DNA of 58,812 nucleotides from Armatimonadota bacterium (GTDB lineage: Bacteria > Armatimonadota > Fervidibacteria > Fervidibacterales > Thermosaccharophagaceae): contig JANXAS010000019.1 of the NCBI GenBank assembly GCA_025062195.1, positions 1-58,812 on the forward strand. Direction: 5' to 3'. Made by a program: the position numbers and the translations under genes. Below the pieces are notes generated by a model. The model did no database searches. It was not told the origin of the DNA and worked only from the letters and a program-made list of their open reading frames with translations. Shown here piece by piece: positions 1 through 8,875 of the stretch (position 1 is its first letter; every line of letters begins with the position of its first letter).

Positions 1-2
1 AG

Positions 3-389
3 GTGGTCACTGAATTTCTGAGCGCTATTAAGGCTGGCGACAGCGAGAAAATTAAAGCCCTCGTAACGGAGAAGGATCGTGAGCAGCTTGAAAAGGGCGG
101 CGGCGCAATGCTAATTTCAGTCATGCAAAATATTGAGTTTGAGGTGGGTGAAACGACGATACAAGGCTCGGAAGCGACTGTGAAAGTGAAACTCAAGGTT
201 ACATCGCCGATAAAGCTTGAGTTTGAAGCACCATTTGTCTGCACGCGAGAAAGGTGGTCATGGAAAGTCAATGGGGAACGCACTGTGAATGGAGTGATTG
301 ATGCTGCCATGTCGGCAGCAATGCAACAGTGGGGCACAATGCTACAAGACATTTTTAAGAAAGGCATACTGCCAATGCCTCAAAGGTGA
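3..389 (+). CDS. C-terminal part of a small uncharacterised protein
   Basis: The frame is open from the first bases of the window, so the true start probably lies upstream. The GTG at position 3 is only the first available codon. The visible 128 residues begin with a helical segment (FLSAIKAGDSEKIKALV), followed by alternating beta-type segments. This is the pattern of NTF2-like or DUF4878-like small domains, in which a helix with a growing-load motif (A-G-D-x-x-K-I) precedes a curved sheet. No catalytic motif is visible. It ends 300 bases before the convergent cobA-hemD gene. The family assignment is a guess from fold pattern only; coding status is likely because the composition and the conserved-looking segments are protein-like. 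Confidence 0.55.
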   Translation: MVTEFLSAIKAGDSEKIKALVTEKDREQLEKGGGAMLISVMQNIEFEVGETTIQGSEATVKVKLKVTSPIKLEFEAPFVCTRERWSWKVNGERTVNGVIDAAMSAAMQQWGTMLQDIFKKGILPMPQR

Positions 390-690
390 CAGAAACAATT
401 GCTGCCCCAGTCTTTTGCAACACTTCATTTAGTTTCGTGCCTTGTTATGGATAACAAGGTTACGCAGTTGAAAGGGGGCAACTGTTAAGCCGCTCACATT
501 TTGGTTTTTGATAACTTTGTCGGGTTGGCTCCTGCTTGCCGTTGCGATTTTTTGAACAAGCTTTACAGGCGAAAGAAACGCAAGAGCAAATTTGTTTTTG
601 GGCGGATGAAATCCTAAAGCAAAATTTTTCGGGCTGGTTTTACCTGCCACGCAAAAGCGCCAACTGCTTGACCTCCAGACAAGCCGTCCG
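390..690. other. Non-coding convergent spacer
   Basis: This 301-base gap lies between two convergent genes. It contains the short inverted sequence CCTTGTTATGGATAACAAGG near 441-460, which could form a hairpin and act as a terminator for either side, although no clear T-run follows it. A minus-strand open frame of 97 codons crosses the gap but is low-complexity and has no recognisable motif. Confidence 0.4.
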
Positions 691-2226
691 CTACCTTCCC
701 CTTGTTCGCTTGACGAACTCAATTACCGAATCTATCAATCCCTGCGCTGTATGGTTTGATGCGACGACGTTGACCGATAGACCATGTTTGGCTGCACATG
801 TTGCTGTTACCGGACCAATGCATGCAATTGTTGCTCCGTGCAACGCCGAAGAAACCCTCTCCCTGCCGGCAATCTTAAAGAGTGCATCCAAAGATGACGG
901 GCTTGTAAAACAGGCAATGTCAATTGGGCTTGATAATGCCTCATCCATTTCGTCAGCGCTGAGGGAGTCGTTCACGCAAACCCTATATGCGGTCACCTCA
1001 TGCACAATTGCGCCAGCGTCGGATAGCTCCTTTGCGAGTTTCTTTGGTGCACCATAAGCCCTCAGCATCAAAATGCGAGCGCCCCTGATGCCGATTCTTT
1101 TGAGCAAGCTTGCCATAGCCTCTGTTGTGAACTGATGCGGAATTGCATCAGCCACAATTCCATGCATTCGCATCTCTCTTGCAGTCGTATCCCCAACTGC
1201 GCACACCCTTGTTGAACCGAACGCCCTTGCATCCATGCCGAGCAAATGAAGAGTTGAGAAGAATGCTCTAACACCATTCACACTTGTGAAGACCACCCAA
1301 TCATAGTATCCGCAAGAAAGCCTGCGCGCCGCTAAGCGCATCTTGGGTGTATCACTAAGAAGCTCAATTTTCAACACGGGCAAGCAAACAGCATTGCCAC
1401 CATGCGCCTCAATCATTTGAGCCATCTCAAAGCTTCTCTCTTCATCTCTCGCTACAAGTATGCGCATGCCAAAGAGCGGTTTCTTTTCAAACCATGAAAG
1501 CTTGCTGCGGAGCTTAACTACATCGCCAACAATAAGCACAGCCGGTGAACGGGCACCCTGTCTCCTTGCTTCCTCAGCAATTGAGCCAAGTGTTCCTATG
1601 ATGACCCTCTGCGATGGCAAAGTGCCACTCTCGACCAGCGCTGCTGCGGTTGACGGCTTTAACCCACCCCGTATCAACTTTGAGGTGATATCATGAAGTC
1701 GTTCAACGCCCATAAGGACAACTATGGTATCAACAGCTTTAGCGAGCTGCTTCCAACAAAGTTTTCTCCCGCCCCCAGCTTCATGCCCTGTGACGATCGC
1801 AACTGAAGATGCAAATCTTCTATCAGTGAGTGGTATACCAGCATATGCTGGGACTGCATGGAATGATGAGACTCCGGGGACTATCTCAAATGGCACCCCG
1901 GCATCGGAGAGTGCCTCTGCCTCCTCACCGCCGCGCCCGAAGATGAATGGGTCACCACCTTTGAGCCTGCAGACCTTTAACCCCTGTTTGACTTTGGTCA
2001 CGAGGAGCTGATTAATTTGCTCCTGAGAGTGAGAGTGCCCATATGGTTCTTTCCCGACATAGATCAGCTCGGCACTCGGCTTTGCATACCGCAAGATTGC
2101 TTTATTCACGAGCCTGTCATAGATGATGCAATCAGCCCGGCTTATGCATTCATATGCCCGCATTGTCAGAAGACCAACATCTCCAGGACCTGCGCCAACA
2201 ATCCAAACGATCCCTTTCATGCTCAT
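691..2226 (-). CDS. cobA-hemD: Uroporphyrinogen-III C-methyltransferase / uroporphyrinogen-III synthase fusion (CobA-HemD)
   Basis: A 511-residue bifunctional tetrapyrrole enzyme. Residues 1 to about 245 are the SAM-dependent methyltransferase that makes precorrin-2. Its motifs are GAGPGD (11-16), GGDPFIFGRGGEE (90-102), VPGVSS (116-121), PLTDR (132-136) and VTGHE (145-149). Residues about 250-511 are uroporphyrinogen-III synthase, which cyclises hydroxymethylbilane (start of domain GMRILVARDEE; later FTSVNGVRAF and CFTSPSS). The fusion order is common in Firmicutes and related phyla. The ATG at 2226 is preceded by GGAGGCGG at 9 bases. No hemA, hemC or hemB is adjacent, so this gene stands apart from the rest of the pathway. 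A perfect hairpin lies in its upstream leader. Confidence 0.95.
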   Translation of the reverse strand: MSMKGIVWIVGAGPGDVGLLTMRAYECISRADCIIYDRLVNKAILRYAKPSAELIYVGKEPYGHSHSQEQINQLLVTKVKQGLKVCRLKGGDPFIFGRGGEEAEALSDAGVPFEIVPGVSSFHAVPAYAGIPLTDRRFASSVAIVTGHEAGGGRKLCWKQLAKAVDTIVVLMGVERLHDITSKLIRGGLKPSTAAALVESGTLPSQRVIIGTLGSIAEEARRQGARSPAVLIVGDVVKLRSKLSWFEKKPLFGMRILVARDEERSFEMAQMIEAHGGNAVCLPVLKIELLSDTPKMRLAARRLSCGYYDWVVFTSVNGVRAFFSTLHLLGMDARAFGSTRVCAVGDTTAREMRMHGIVADAIPHQFTTEAMASLLKRIGIRGARILMLRAYGAPKKLAKELSDAGAIVHEVTAYRVCVNDSLSADEMDEALSSPIDIACFTSPSSLDALFKIAGRERVSSALHGATIACIGPVTATCAAKHGLSVNVVASNHTAQGLIDSVIEFVKRTRGR

Positions 2227-2702
2227 GCGTGGCTACCGCCTCCGAGGTTGAGGTTCGGAAAAGGAAAAATATGTTCGCTGAGCAGTGCGAACATTATAAA
2301 CGATGCGAGAGCAGAGAAAAATATCTGTCCGCTCGCAAAAACTCCTTGACACTACTTGCTTAAAAAGCCATCCGTCCAAAGTCACCTGTCCTGCTGGCTT
2401 TAGCCACCAGCTGATGACAAAAATGAACGCCGAATTCATTCAGCATCTGTTAGGGCGAAGTCCCCACCGAGCAAAATGGATCTGACGACGAATTTTCTCC
2501 ATCAAAAGGTGGCGCTCATGATGATCGCCGGCTAATATGTGCCAAAGCCTGCAGCATGGGTTAGTAAAGCCATCCAACAGTAATATTTTCTGCGAGGAGT
2601 TCTTCTGGCACATTCCGTGCGCCACAGTCATTCGCAATTTGCTTGCAGTCATCACTCACAACCCAACTTCGGTGTAATCGTCTGCGATGTGAACACCGCC
2701 GT
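2227..2702. other. Spacer between cobA-hemD and the alcohol dehydrogenase
   Basis: About 476 bases with no convincing gene on either strand. Short open frames here lack ribosome binding sites and protein-like composition. Apart from the 2271-2294 inverted repeat, nothing recognisable is seen. It must hold the cobA-hemD promoter and the end of the minus-strand alcohol dehydrogenase transcript. Confidence 0.5.
2271..2294 (-). promoter_or_regulatory. Perfect 8-bp inverted repeat upstream of cobA-hemD
   Basis: ATGTTCGC (2271-2278) and GCGAACAT (2287-2294) are exact reverse complements separated by 8 bases, 45 bases upstream of the cobA-hemD start. The arrangement fits a dimeric repressor operator or a leader hairpin. 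It resembles the LexA half-site GTTCG, but the half-sites face the opposite way to a LexA box. The regulator is unknown. Confidence 0.35.
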
Positions 2703-3926
2703 TCACTGCAGCCGCATGTCAAACGCGACTTTCACTGCCCCATATTTTCCGGGGTGAGCGCTTACCGCAATCGCTTTCCTGTAGTTGGTCAATGGGAATG
2801 TGTGCGTCAGGAGTCGGCAAAGCTCACGCCAGTTTTCTTTCAACGCTCTGATGCTCATCTCAATCGTGTGAATCTTCAACCCCTTCAAACTCTCCACGCC
2901 ATATGCATATGTCCCAATCACCTGCAATTCTTTATGCCATACCGGTGCCCAATCAACACCCTTAGGGGTAGCCGGCATGCCCACGAGCATGACTTTCCCG
3001 CGAACCCTCGCCCATCGCAGTGCATCGCTGATCGTCTTTGATGAGGCAACACAGTCAAACACCAGGTCATATCCGCCAATGGCAACCTTTCTCCCAAGCT
3101 CACCCTTCAAAACCCGCGCCCCTGCAGTGGCGCTCAACTCTTCGTCCAGTCTGCTATCTGGCTTGACGACGGCATCCGCTCCAAGCTGCCATGCCATGTC
3201 CCCTTGGTGCGCATACTTTGCCACCGCGGTTATATGACCATCAAATCCCATCAACCTGAGCGCTTTGATCGTCATCAATCCCATAGTCCCGCACCCAATA
3301 ATGAGCACCTTGTAATTTCTTTGCGGGCGAGAGCGTATGACGGCATGCAGTGCGCATGCGAATGGCTCAGCTAACACTGCTGCCTCATCTGGAATGTCAC
3401 GGGGTATGAGGTGCAGCTGATGCTCGTGCGCTACGAAGAACTCGCCCCATGTCCCACCTGTGTCACGGCAATAGCCAGTTTGAACACCCTTTGATATAAT
3501 GCCCTCAGTCACTCGCTCACAATTGCCATAAAGTCCGACCTCACAGTATGAACATGGCTTTAGCTCCCTCACGGGGCAACTTAACGCCGGTTCAAGCACA
3601 ACTCTGTCACCGACGCGCACTTTACGGACCATGCTGCCAACTTCAACAACTTCACCGACCCCTTCATGCCCGAGCACAAATGGATATGATGTGAGCGCCG
3701 AAAAATATAAGCTGCTTTGCGATGTGAGCACACTTATGTCTGAACCACATATACCCGCAAGCAGTGTTTTCACCTTCACCCAATGCGGCGAGGGCAATTT
3801 CGGCTCCGGCATCCTCACTAATCGCGCCGGCACCAAATAGCCGATGCAGAGCTGTGGGAAACGCTTCCCAAGGAAGCGGGCAAAGAAATAACCCAACGGT
3901 CTTCTATCGTATCTGATTGCGAGCAT
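2703..3926 (-). CDS. Zinc-dependent medium-chain alcohol/polyol dehydrogenase
   Basis: About 407 residues of the medium-chain dehydrogenase superfamily (GroES-like domain plus Rossmann domain), NAD(P)-dependent. The catalytic zinc site is visible as GICGSD and GHEGVGEV. The structural zinc loop has four cysteines in the arrangement C-x7-C-x2-C-x7-C (CPVRELKPCSYC then GNC), with a longer first interval than usual. The nucleotide-binding motif is GCGTMG in the second half. An in-frame TTG lies six bases upstream (3932); ATG 3926 is preferred because AGG sits six bases before it. The gene starts about 25 bases after holA on the same strand, so co-transcription is likely. The substrate cannot be told from sequence; sugar alcohol or threonine-type substrates are possible. 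Confidence 0.85.
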   Translation of the reverse strand: MLAIRYDRRPLGYFFARFLGKRFPQLCIGYLVPARLVRMPEPKLPSPHWVKVKTLLAGICGSDISVLTSQSSLYFSALTSYPFVLGHEGVGEVVEVGSMVRKVRVGDRVVLEPALSCPVRELKPCSYCEVGLYGNCERVTEGIISKGVQTGYCRDTGGTWGEFFVAHEHQLHLIPRDIPDEAAVLAEPFACALHAVIRSRPQRNYKVLIIGCGTMGLMTIKALRLMGFDGHITAVAKYAHQGDMAWQLGADAVVKPDSRLDEELSATAGARVLKGELGRKVAIGGYDLVFDCVASSKTISDALRWARVRGKVMLVGMPATPKGVDWAPVWHKELQVIGTYAYGVESLKGLKIHTIEMSIRALKENWRELCRLLTHTFPLTNYRKAIAVSAHPGKYGAVKVAFDMRLQ

Positions 3927-3951
3927 GTCCAACCTGAGCGCCCCCGCATTG

Positions 3952-5169
3952 CTACGCGTTCACACGCCCTTTAGAGCGTGAGAGTTGGCATAGCCTGATG
4001 ACAAGCCAATCGGCTGCCTCCTCTTCCCTCATTCTGCCTGTCTTTAGAGCGACATCAATATCCCGCAGCATTACGATAGCCTTAACAATGTCATCCATAG
4101 TATGTGACTGAGCCTGCTCCAACAGAACTTTTATGGCATATGGATGCTGCGAGAGCAAACTGAGGCGCTCGCCCTTCGGGAGACGCATTCGTATTGCCTC
4201 TGTCAGCTTGTTGCGCAAGTGGGTTTGTAGATCTTGCAACCACAGTTCAAGTTGCACTTTTGTAACAATGCCGCTATCAATAAGCCAGCGAGCTTGCATC
4301 AGCAGGCGATATTGTCGTGCAAGCATGTATATCACTTTAACCAACGGCTCTCTTGAAGCGATCATGTTCCTGATCAAAGAGCGAGCTCTATTCACTTCAC
4401 CAGCCATCAAAAAGTTGACAAGCCCGAAAACATCGCCAGCCAATGACGGGACGACATCGCGCACATCCTCAACCGTTATCTCGTGTCGCTCACCCGCATA
4501 GCATGTCAGCTTTTCAAGTTCGGAGTTTATCTGCCATAAGTCCTCACCAACTCTTAGAAGCAGTTCACCGATGGCGTCATGCTGTATGCGTGCACCAAGC
4601 CGTTTGCAAATGGATTCAACGAAGAAGAGCAACTCGCGCTGCTTCAATCTGCTGAGGAAAATCGCAACGCCAAATTCAAAGGCAGCTTGAACAACGGGAT
4701 GACTATCGTTCATCGGCGCATCAACTGCGATTATCAGGACAGTTCGGCTGTGGAGTCTCTGTCGGATTGACAAAATCAAGCATAGCAGCTCCTCGGATGA
4801 TTGCGTTCGTGTCCTCCTGCTGCGCCCGGCATCATCTGAGACCGAAGTTTCAATGAAAGATGGGTTGCGTGCTATGACCACACTCCGCTCACCGAACATT
4901 GCATTAAAGGGCACCGCTGCAAGCGCCTTTAAAACCGCTGAGCCGGTTGCCACATCGCCCTCAAGTATCGTCACTCGCTCAGTGTTGAACTCATCCTGTG
5001 ATGTGAATGAGGATGCCAAGCGCCTCGTCACACGATGCACTAAAAAACTTTCCTCGCCACAGACGAGATAAAAGTTCTTCCCGCCACCGCTCTCAATCTC
5101 CTTGTAATGCCTTTTTAGCAACTCACTCACCTGTTTAAACGGCATGCCCGGTTTAATGAACCACGACAA
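3952..5169 (-). CDS. holA: DNA polymerase III delta subunit (clamp-loader wrench)
   Basis: A 405-residue homologue of HolA, the subunit that opens the sliding clamp within the clamp-loader complex. The N-terminus carries the typical FYLVCGEESFLVHRV segment at the start of the AAA-like domain, followed by KALAAVPFNAMFGERSVVIAR. The C-terminal collar domain has the usual helical pattern (DVFGLVNFLMAGEVNRARSLI; MRLPKGERLSLLSQ). It is about 50-60 residues longer than the common 330-350. Translation starts at TTG 5169, chosen because GGAGGG lies six bases upstream and no other start fits. Gap of 102 bases to the upstream GlmU-like gene. Confidence 0.9.
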   Translation of the reverse strand: MSWFIKPGMPFKQVSELLKRHYKEIESGGGKNFYLVCGEESFLVHRVTRRLASSFTSQDEFNTERVTILEGDVATGSAVLKALAAVPFNAMFGERSVVIARNPSFIETSVSDDAGRSRRTRTQSSEELLCLILSIRQRLHSRTVLIIAVDAPMNDSHPVVQAAFEFGVAIFLSRLKQRELLFFVESICKRLGARIQHDAIGELLLRVGEDLWQINSELEKLTCYAGERHEITVEDVRDVVPSLAGDVFGLVNFLMAGEVNRARSLIRNMIASREPLVKVIYMLARQYRLLMQARWLIDSGIVTKVQLELWLQDLQTHLRNKLTEAIRMRLPKGERLSLLSQHPYAIKVLLEQAQSHTMDDIVKAIVMLRDIDVALKTGRMREEEAADWLVIRLCQLSRSKGRVNA

Positions 5170-5271
5170 CTTTTACCCTCCTTCACTCCATCCCGATTGA
5201 GCGGGCTTGAGTGATTCACAACTATTGCGCATGTCTCACGGAAACCAAAGCGCAAGGCAATCTGACACAGC

Positions 5272-6513
5272 TTATTTCTGCCTTTCACAATCCGTCAGCT
5301 CAAACACTTTCCTAAGGAGAGTTTCCTCGGCTTCCGTCAACTCAACTTTCCTTCTGCTCATCATTTTTCTTGCCGTGGCTATTGCCTTATCAAGTTCGTG
5401 GACTGTAAAGCCCTCTTCGGAGTTGCCCCACAAAAACGACGGGACGAACTTGGGTGTCATTTCAGCCCCGTAGATGTTGCATGCTATGCCGATGACGGCA
5501 CCAGTGGTTAGCATGACGCCAATGCCGAGCTTGCTATGATCGCCTATGAAGCAACCTATCTTGAGTTCGCCAGTGTCAATCACCTCACCGTTCACCCACA
5601 CCCTTACGCTGCTGTAATTGTTCTTGAGGTCACTGCATGTTGTCATCGCACCTATGTTAACCCATTCTCCGATGTATGAATGTCCGATGAAGCCGTCGTG
5701 ATGCTTATTTGAGTAACCATGTATGACTGTTGCTTCAACCTCACCACCGATTCGGCAAACAGGACCAAGGACAGTTCCGGGGCGTATCTTAGCGCCGTCA
5801 ACATGCGTCTTAGTGCCGATATATGATGGTCCTTGAATGAATGTGGGTGGCGTAATTGAAGCCCCGGAGGCGATAAACACCGGTCCATCTTCAGCTGATA
5901 TGACTACGCCGCCATAGATTCTCGCCCCCTCTTCAATGAATATGCCATCGCCATATGTGAGGACACCCTTCGGTGGTGAGCTCATCTTAGCCTGCGACGA
6001 AAGCAATGCTATATCATCAGAGATGACGTTGCTCTCCTCAAGGAGCACCGGTATGCGCCAAAGATAATCAAGCACAATTGCCTCTGCTGTTATCTCTCGC
6101 AGGTTCATCTGGCGCCATTCATCCGAACCAATTTGCGGATTGCATAACCAACCGAGCTTAGTAGCATCCACAATGGCAGCCACAAGCTCGCCATCGGGAT
6201 TGACCAAAGCCTCGCCATTTTGCAACTCCGCAATCTTATTAGCCACATCGGCGGAGATGACGGCACGACCATTCACCAGAACTGTGTCGCCGCTTAGTTG
6301 TGAGAGATCGTTAACGATTGCGTTGTAGCGCTCACGCATCACCTCGCAGAGATAGCCTCGGCAGAAGAGCACTTCAGCATCGTGCGGTATGCGCATCTCG
6401 GCTTTCTGACGCAGTGTGAGGGCGCCACAACGCAACTCGTAAACTGGGCGAATGTATGTCATCGGAAGGAAGTTGTGAGCTTTCTCATCCTCGTATATGG
6501 CAAGCGTGCGCAT
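5272..6513 (-). CDS. GlmU-like putative sugar nucleotidyltransferase / acetyltransferase
   Basis: 413 residues matching the alternative GlmU-like family best known from Bacteroidetes. It opens with LAIYEDEKAHNFLPMTYIRP in place of the classical GlmU pyrophosphorylase loop. The C-terminal half is a left-handed beta-helix of hexapeptide repeats (YIGTKTHVDGAKIRPGTVLG, IGGEVEATVIHGYSNKHHDG, GEWVNIGAMTTCSDLKNNYS). The presumed role is UDP-GlcNAc (or similar nucleotide sugar) synthesis for cell wall or polysaccharide. ATG 6513 follows GGGAGG at ten bases. Whether it replaces a canonical GlmU cannot be told from this window. Confidence 0.8.
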   Translation of the reverse strand: MRTLAIYEDEKAHNFLPMTYIRPVYELRCGALTLRQKAEMRIPHDAEVLFCRGYLCEVMRERYNAIVNDLSQLSGDTVLVNGRAVISADVANKIAELQNGEALVNPDGELVAAIVDATKLGWLCNPQIGSDEWRQMNLREITAEAIVLDYLWRIPVLLEESNVISDDIALLSSQAKMSSPPKGVLTYGDGIFIEEGARIYGGVVISAEDGPVFIASGASITPPTFIQGPSYIGTKTHVDGAKIRPGTVLGPVCRIGGEVEATVIHGYSNKHHDGFIGHSYIGEWVNIGAMTTCSDLKNNYSSVRVWVNGEVIDTGELKIGCFIGDHSKLGIGVMLTTGAVIGIACNIYGAEMTPKFVPSFLWGNSEEGFTVHELDKAIATARKMMSRRKVELTEAEETLLRKVFELTDCERQK

Positions 6514-6611
6514 CCCTTATCAACCTCCCATGGTGTTGAAGATGATGTTGAAGGTATCTGTTGCATTTTCCCTCACGGTATCTTAACGCAAATGGTGCAC
6601 CAAATGATGCC

Positions 6612-7469
6612 TCAAGTGGTTGCAATGAATTCGCAAATTAACTTATTCACAAGTTCGGGGCATTCCTCGTGCGGTGCATGTCCCGCATTCCGCAGCACCT
6701 TCAAACAGGCGTTTTGCAAACGCCCGCACAATTCCTCACCAACTGGAACTGGCACCGTCTTATCAAACTCGCCCCAGATGAGCAATGACGGCTGCCCAAT
6801 TTGAGGTAGCCTGTGCGACATGTCAAAGCCGTTTATCTGACGGAGCATCTTCACCCAGGCATTTGCAGTGCCTCTTATATGCAGTGGTGCAAGGTATGCC
6901 TTGATCGACTCCTCTGTGATTATGCTTTGATTAGCATAGTTGTATCGCATCGTGTCTTTAACGCCACATTCATTGAACAGCCTTCGTTTGGCAAGCATTG
7001 GTCCTATTAATGGCGTGAAGAGCATGGGTGGCAACTTTGGAAGCTTAATCCTAAAGGGTGTTCCAAGTAGTATAAGCGCATTTACCCTCTCTCGGGACAT
7101 GAGTGCCATGGTTAGGGCAACAGTGCCCCCAAACGAATTGCCGACAACGGTTGCCCTGTCAATACCTTCGCGCTCAAGAATGCACATCACAGCTTTTGCG
7201 TGCGCCTCAACGGAGTAGCTTGTGCGCAGGGAGCGAGTTGATAACCCAAAGCCCTTCAAGTCAACAGCAATTACTCGGAACTTGTCCCTCAGTGCCGCAA
7301 TTTGATTTCGCCACCCGTATGCCCACGCACCAAACCCATGTAACATCACAAGGACATCACCATCACCGGCGCACGCGTAATGAACATGGGCTCCTTCGCA
7401 GCATGCGAATCGGCTCTCAGCACCGAGTGAGGCAATAATGCTGAGGCAATTCTTGATGGCATCTCGCAT
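6612..7469 (-). CDS. Alpha/beta-hydrolase
   Basis: 285 residues with the alpha/beta-hydrolase fold. The oxyanion region is MLHGFGAW, the nucleophile elbow GNSFGG, the acid GEFDKTVP and the histidine NAGHAPHEE, so the Ser-Asp-His triad is complete. No signal peptide is seen, so it is probably cytoplasmic. The substrate is unknown; the cap region (LPKLPPMLFTPLIGPMLAKR) suggests hydrophobic ester or C-C bond hydrolases. It lies between pgk (upstream) and the GlmU-like gene (downstream) on the same strand. A hairpin ends three bases before its ATG and may cover the ribosome binding site. Confidence 0.85.
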   Translation of the reverse strand: MRDAIKNCLSIIASLGAESRFACCEGAHVHYACAGDGDVLVMLHGFGAWAYGWRNQIAALRDKFRVIAVDLKGFGLSTRSLRTSYSVEAHAKAVMCILEREGIDRATVVGNSFGGTVALTMALMSRERVNALILLGTPFRIKLPKLPPMLFTPLIGPMLAKRRLFNECGVKDTMRYNYANQSIITEESIKAYLAPLHIRGTANAWVKMLRQINGFDMSHRLPQIGQPSLLIWGEFDKTVPVPVGEELCGRLQNACLKVLRNAGHAPHEECPELVNKLICEFIATT

Positions 7470-7472
7470 TTT

Positions 7473-7507
7473 AATGACACCATCAAGTCAGTTGTTCTGG
7501 CGTCATT
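7473..7507 (-). promoter_or_regulatory. Hairpin directly before the alpha/beta-hydrolase start
   Basis: On the minus strand AATGACGCCA (7507-7498) can pair with TGGTGTCATT (7482-7473), ten pairs with one G-U, loop of 15 bases. The 3' arm contains the GGTG that would serve as ribosome binding site for the ATG at 7469. It could be a translational brake or a weak pgk terminator. No T-run follows. Confidence 0.35.
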
Positions 7508-7597
7508 TGGACTTTCCTATTGCCTTTGCAAGCCCAAGCATCGCCCCACTAACGGCAATGGTTGTTTTAAACCACTCACTCGGAACTTGGGATGGCT

Positions 7598-8773
7598 TTA
7601 GGCTCGCAAGACTTCAACCCCAGGCAATTCTCTACCCTCAAGGAATTCAAGCGCTGCACCACCGCCAGTGGAGACATGGGTCACCTTATCAGCTATGCCA
7701 AATTGGATTGCCGCAGCGGCTGTCTCACCGCCGCCGACAACGGTCACACCCTTACATTCGGCGAGCGCTTGCGTGATTGCTTTTGTGCCCTCGGAGAATA
7801 TCGCAAACTCAAATCGCCCCATTGGTCCGTTCCAAAAGACCGTAGCTGCTTCACGAATCATCGCCGCATATTGCTCCCTTGTGCTCGGACCAATATCCAT
7901 ACCCATCATGTCCTCCGGGATTTGGTCGCTTGGCACAACCTTAGCTGTGGCATTTTCAGCGTCCCTATCAGCCACGACTACATCCGTCGGCAACAGCAGC
8001 TTAACGCCGGATTGCTCAGCCTCATCAAGCAACTGCTTTGCAAGTTCAATCTTGTCCTCTTCAACAAGTGAGCGCCCAGTTTGCAACCCCTGTGCCCTAA
8101 AGAATGTGTAAGCCATTGCGCCACCTATGAGCAGCGTATCAACGCGCTTCATCAAGTTCCTAATGACGCCTATCTTGTCGGAGACTTTTACACCGCCAAG
8201 GGCTGCCACAAATGGGTGCTGCGGTGCCTCAAGCAAGCGTGAAAGGTTCTCAACCTCTTTCTCCATGAGCAGTCCGGCAGCGCTCGGCAGGAATTGTGTT
8301 ATGGCGTGCACAGATGCGTGCGCTCTATGCGCTGCACCAAAAGCATCGTTAACATACAGGTCTGCAAGGGATGCAAGCTGCCTTGCGAACTCAGAATCAT
8401 TCTTCTCTTCTCCATCATGGAAACGCACATTCTCAAGCAGGATGACATCACCAGGCTGCATCTGTGCTATTGCAGCTTCAACATCGCTACCGATACACTC
8501 GTTGAGCTTTTTTACCGGCTTCCCGAGAAGTTCTGAGAGGCGCTTTGCAACCGGATCAAGGCGCAACTCGTCAACCACTTTCCCTCTTGGCCTCCCAAGA
8601 TGCGACATCAATATGACCTTTGCGCCGCGCTCAATTAAGTGCTGTATTGTCGGGACCGTAGCCCTAATTCTCCAATCATCCGCCACTTCCCCACCCTTCA
8701 GTGGCACATTGAAGTCAGCACGGACAAGCACTCGCTTATTGGTCACATCCATATCTCGCACACTGCGCAACAT
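7598..8773 (-). CDS. pgk: Phosphoglycerate kinase
   Basis: About 391 residues, the usual length. Transfers phosphate from 1,3-bisphosphoglycerate to ADP in glycolysis. Motifs: VLVRADFNVPLKGG and RIRATVPTI (substrate basic patch), LMSHLGRP, NDAFGAAHRAHAS, GGVKVSDKIGV, and the ATP site VVGGGETAAA with STGGGAALEFLEG at the C-terminus. Start ATG 8773 is preferred over the overlapping GTG at 8776 because GGGGGGTG lies seven bases upstream. No gap or tpiA partner is adjacent; enolase is encoded separately at 27.6 kb. Confidence 0.98.
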   Translation of the reverse strand: MLRSVRDMDVTNKRVLVRADFNVPLKGGEVADDWRIRATVPTIQHLIERGAKVILMSHLGRPRGKVVDELRLDPVAKRLSELLGKPVKKLNECIGSDVEAAIAQMQPGDVILLENVRFHDGEEKNDSEFARQLASLADLYVNDAFGAAHRAHASVHAITQFLPSAAGLLMEKEVENLSRLLEAPQHPFVAALGGVKVSDKIGVIRNLMKRVDTLLIGGAMAYTFFRAQGLQTGRSLVEEDKIELAKQLLDEAEQSGVKLLLPTDVVVADRDAENATAKVVPSDQIPEDMMGMDIGPSTREQYAAMIREAATVFWNGPMGRFEFAIFSEGTKAITQALAECKGVTVVGGGETAAAAIQFGIADKVTHVSTGGGAALEFLEGRELPGVEVLRA

Positions 8774-8875
8774 CACACTTCACCCCCCGTTGCGTGTATG
8801 TTTGCTGCCCTATGCATCATTGTAACAACCTTGCCGATGCTGCTTTGAAGCAGTATCGTGATTGGCATGACCACA

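Noticed and set aside
429-722. 97-codon minus-strand open frame overlapping the end of cobA-hemD
   Set aside because: Composition is repetitive, no ribosome binding site fits, and it overlaps a certain gene; it looks like translated spacer.
2271-2294. LexA box
   Set aside because: Half-sites face outward with a different spacing from CGAAC-N4-GTTCG.
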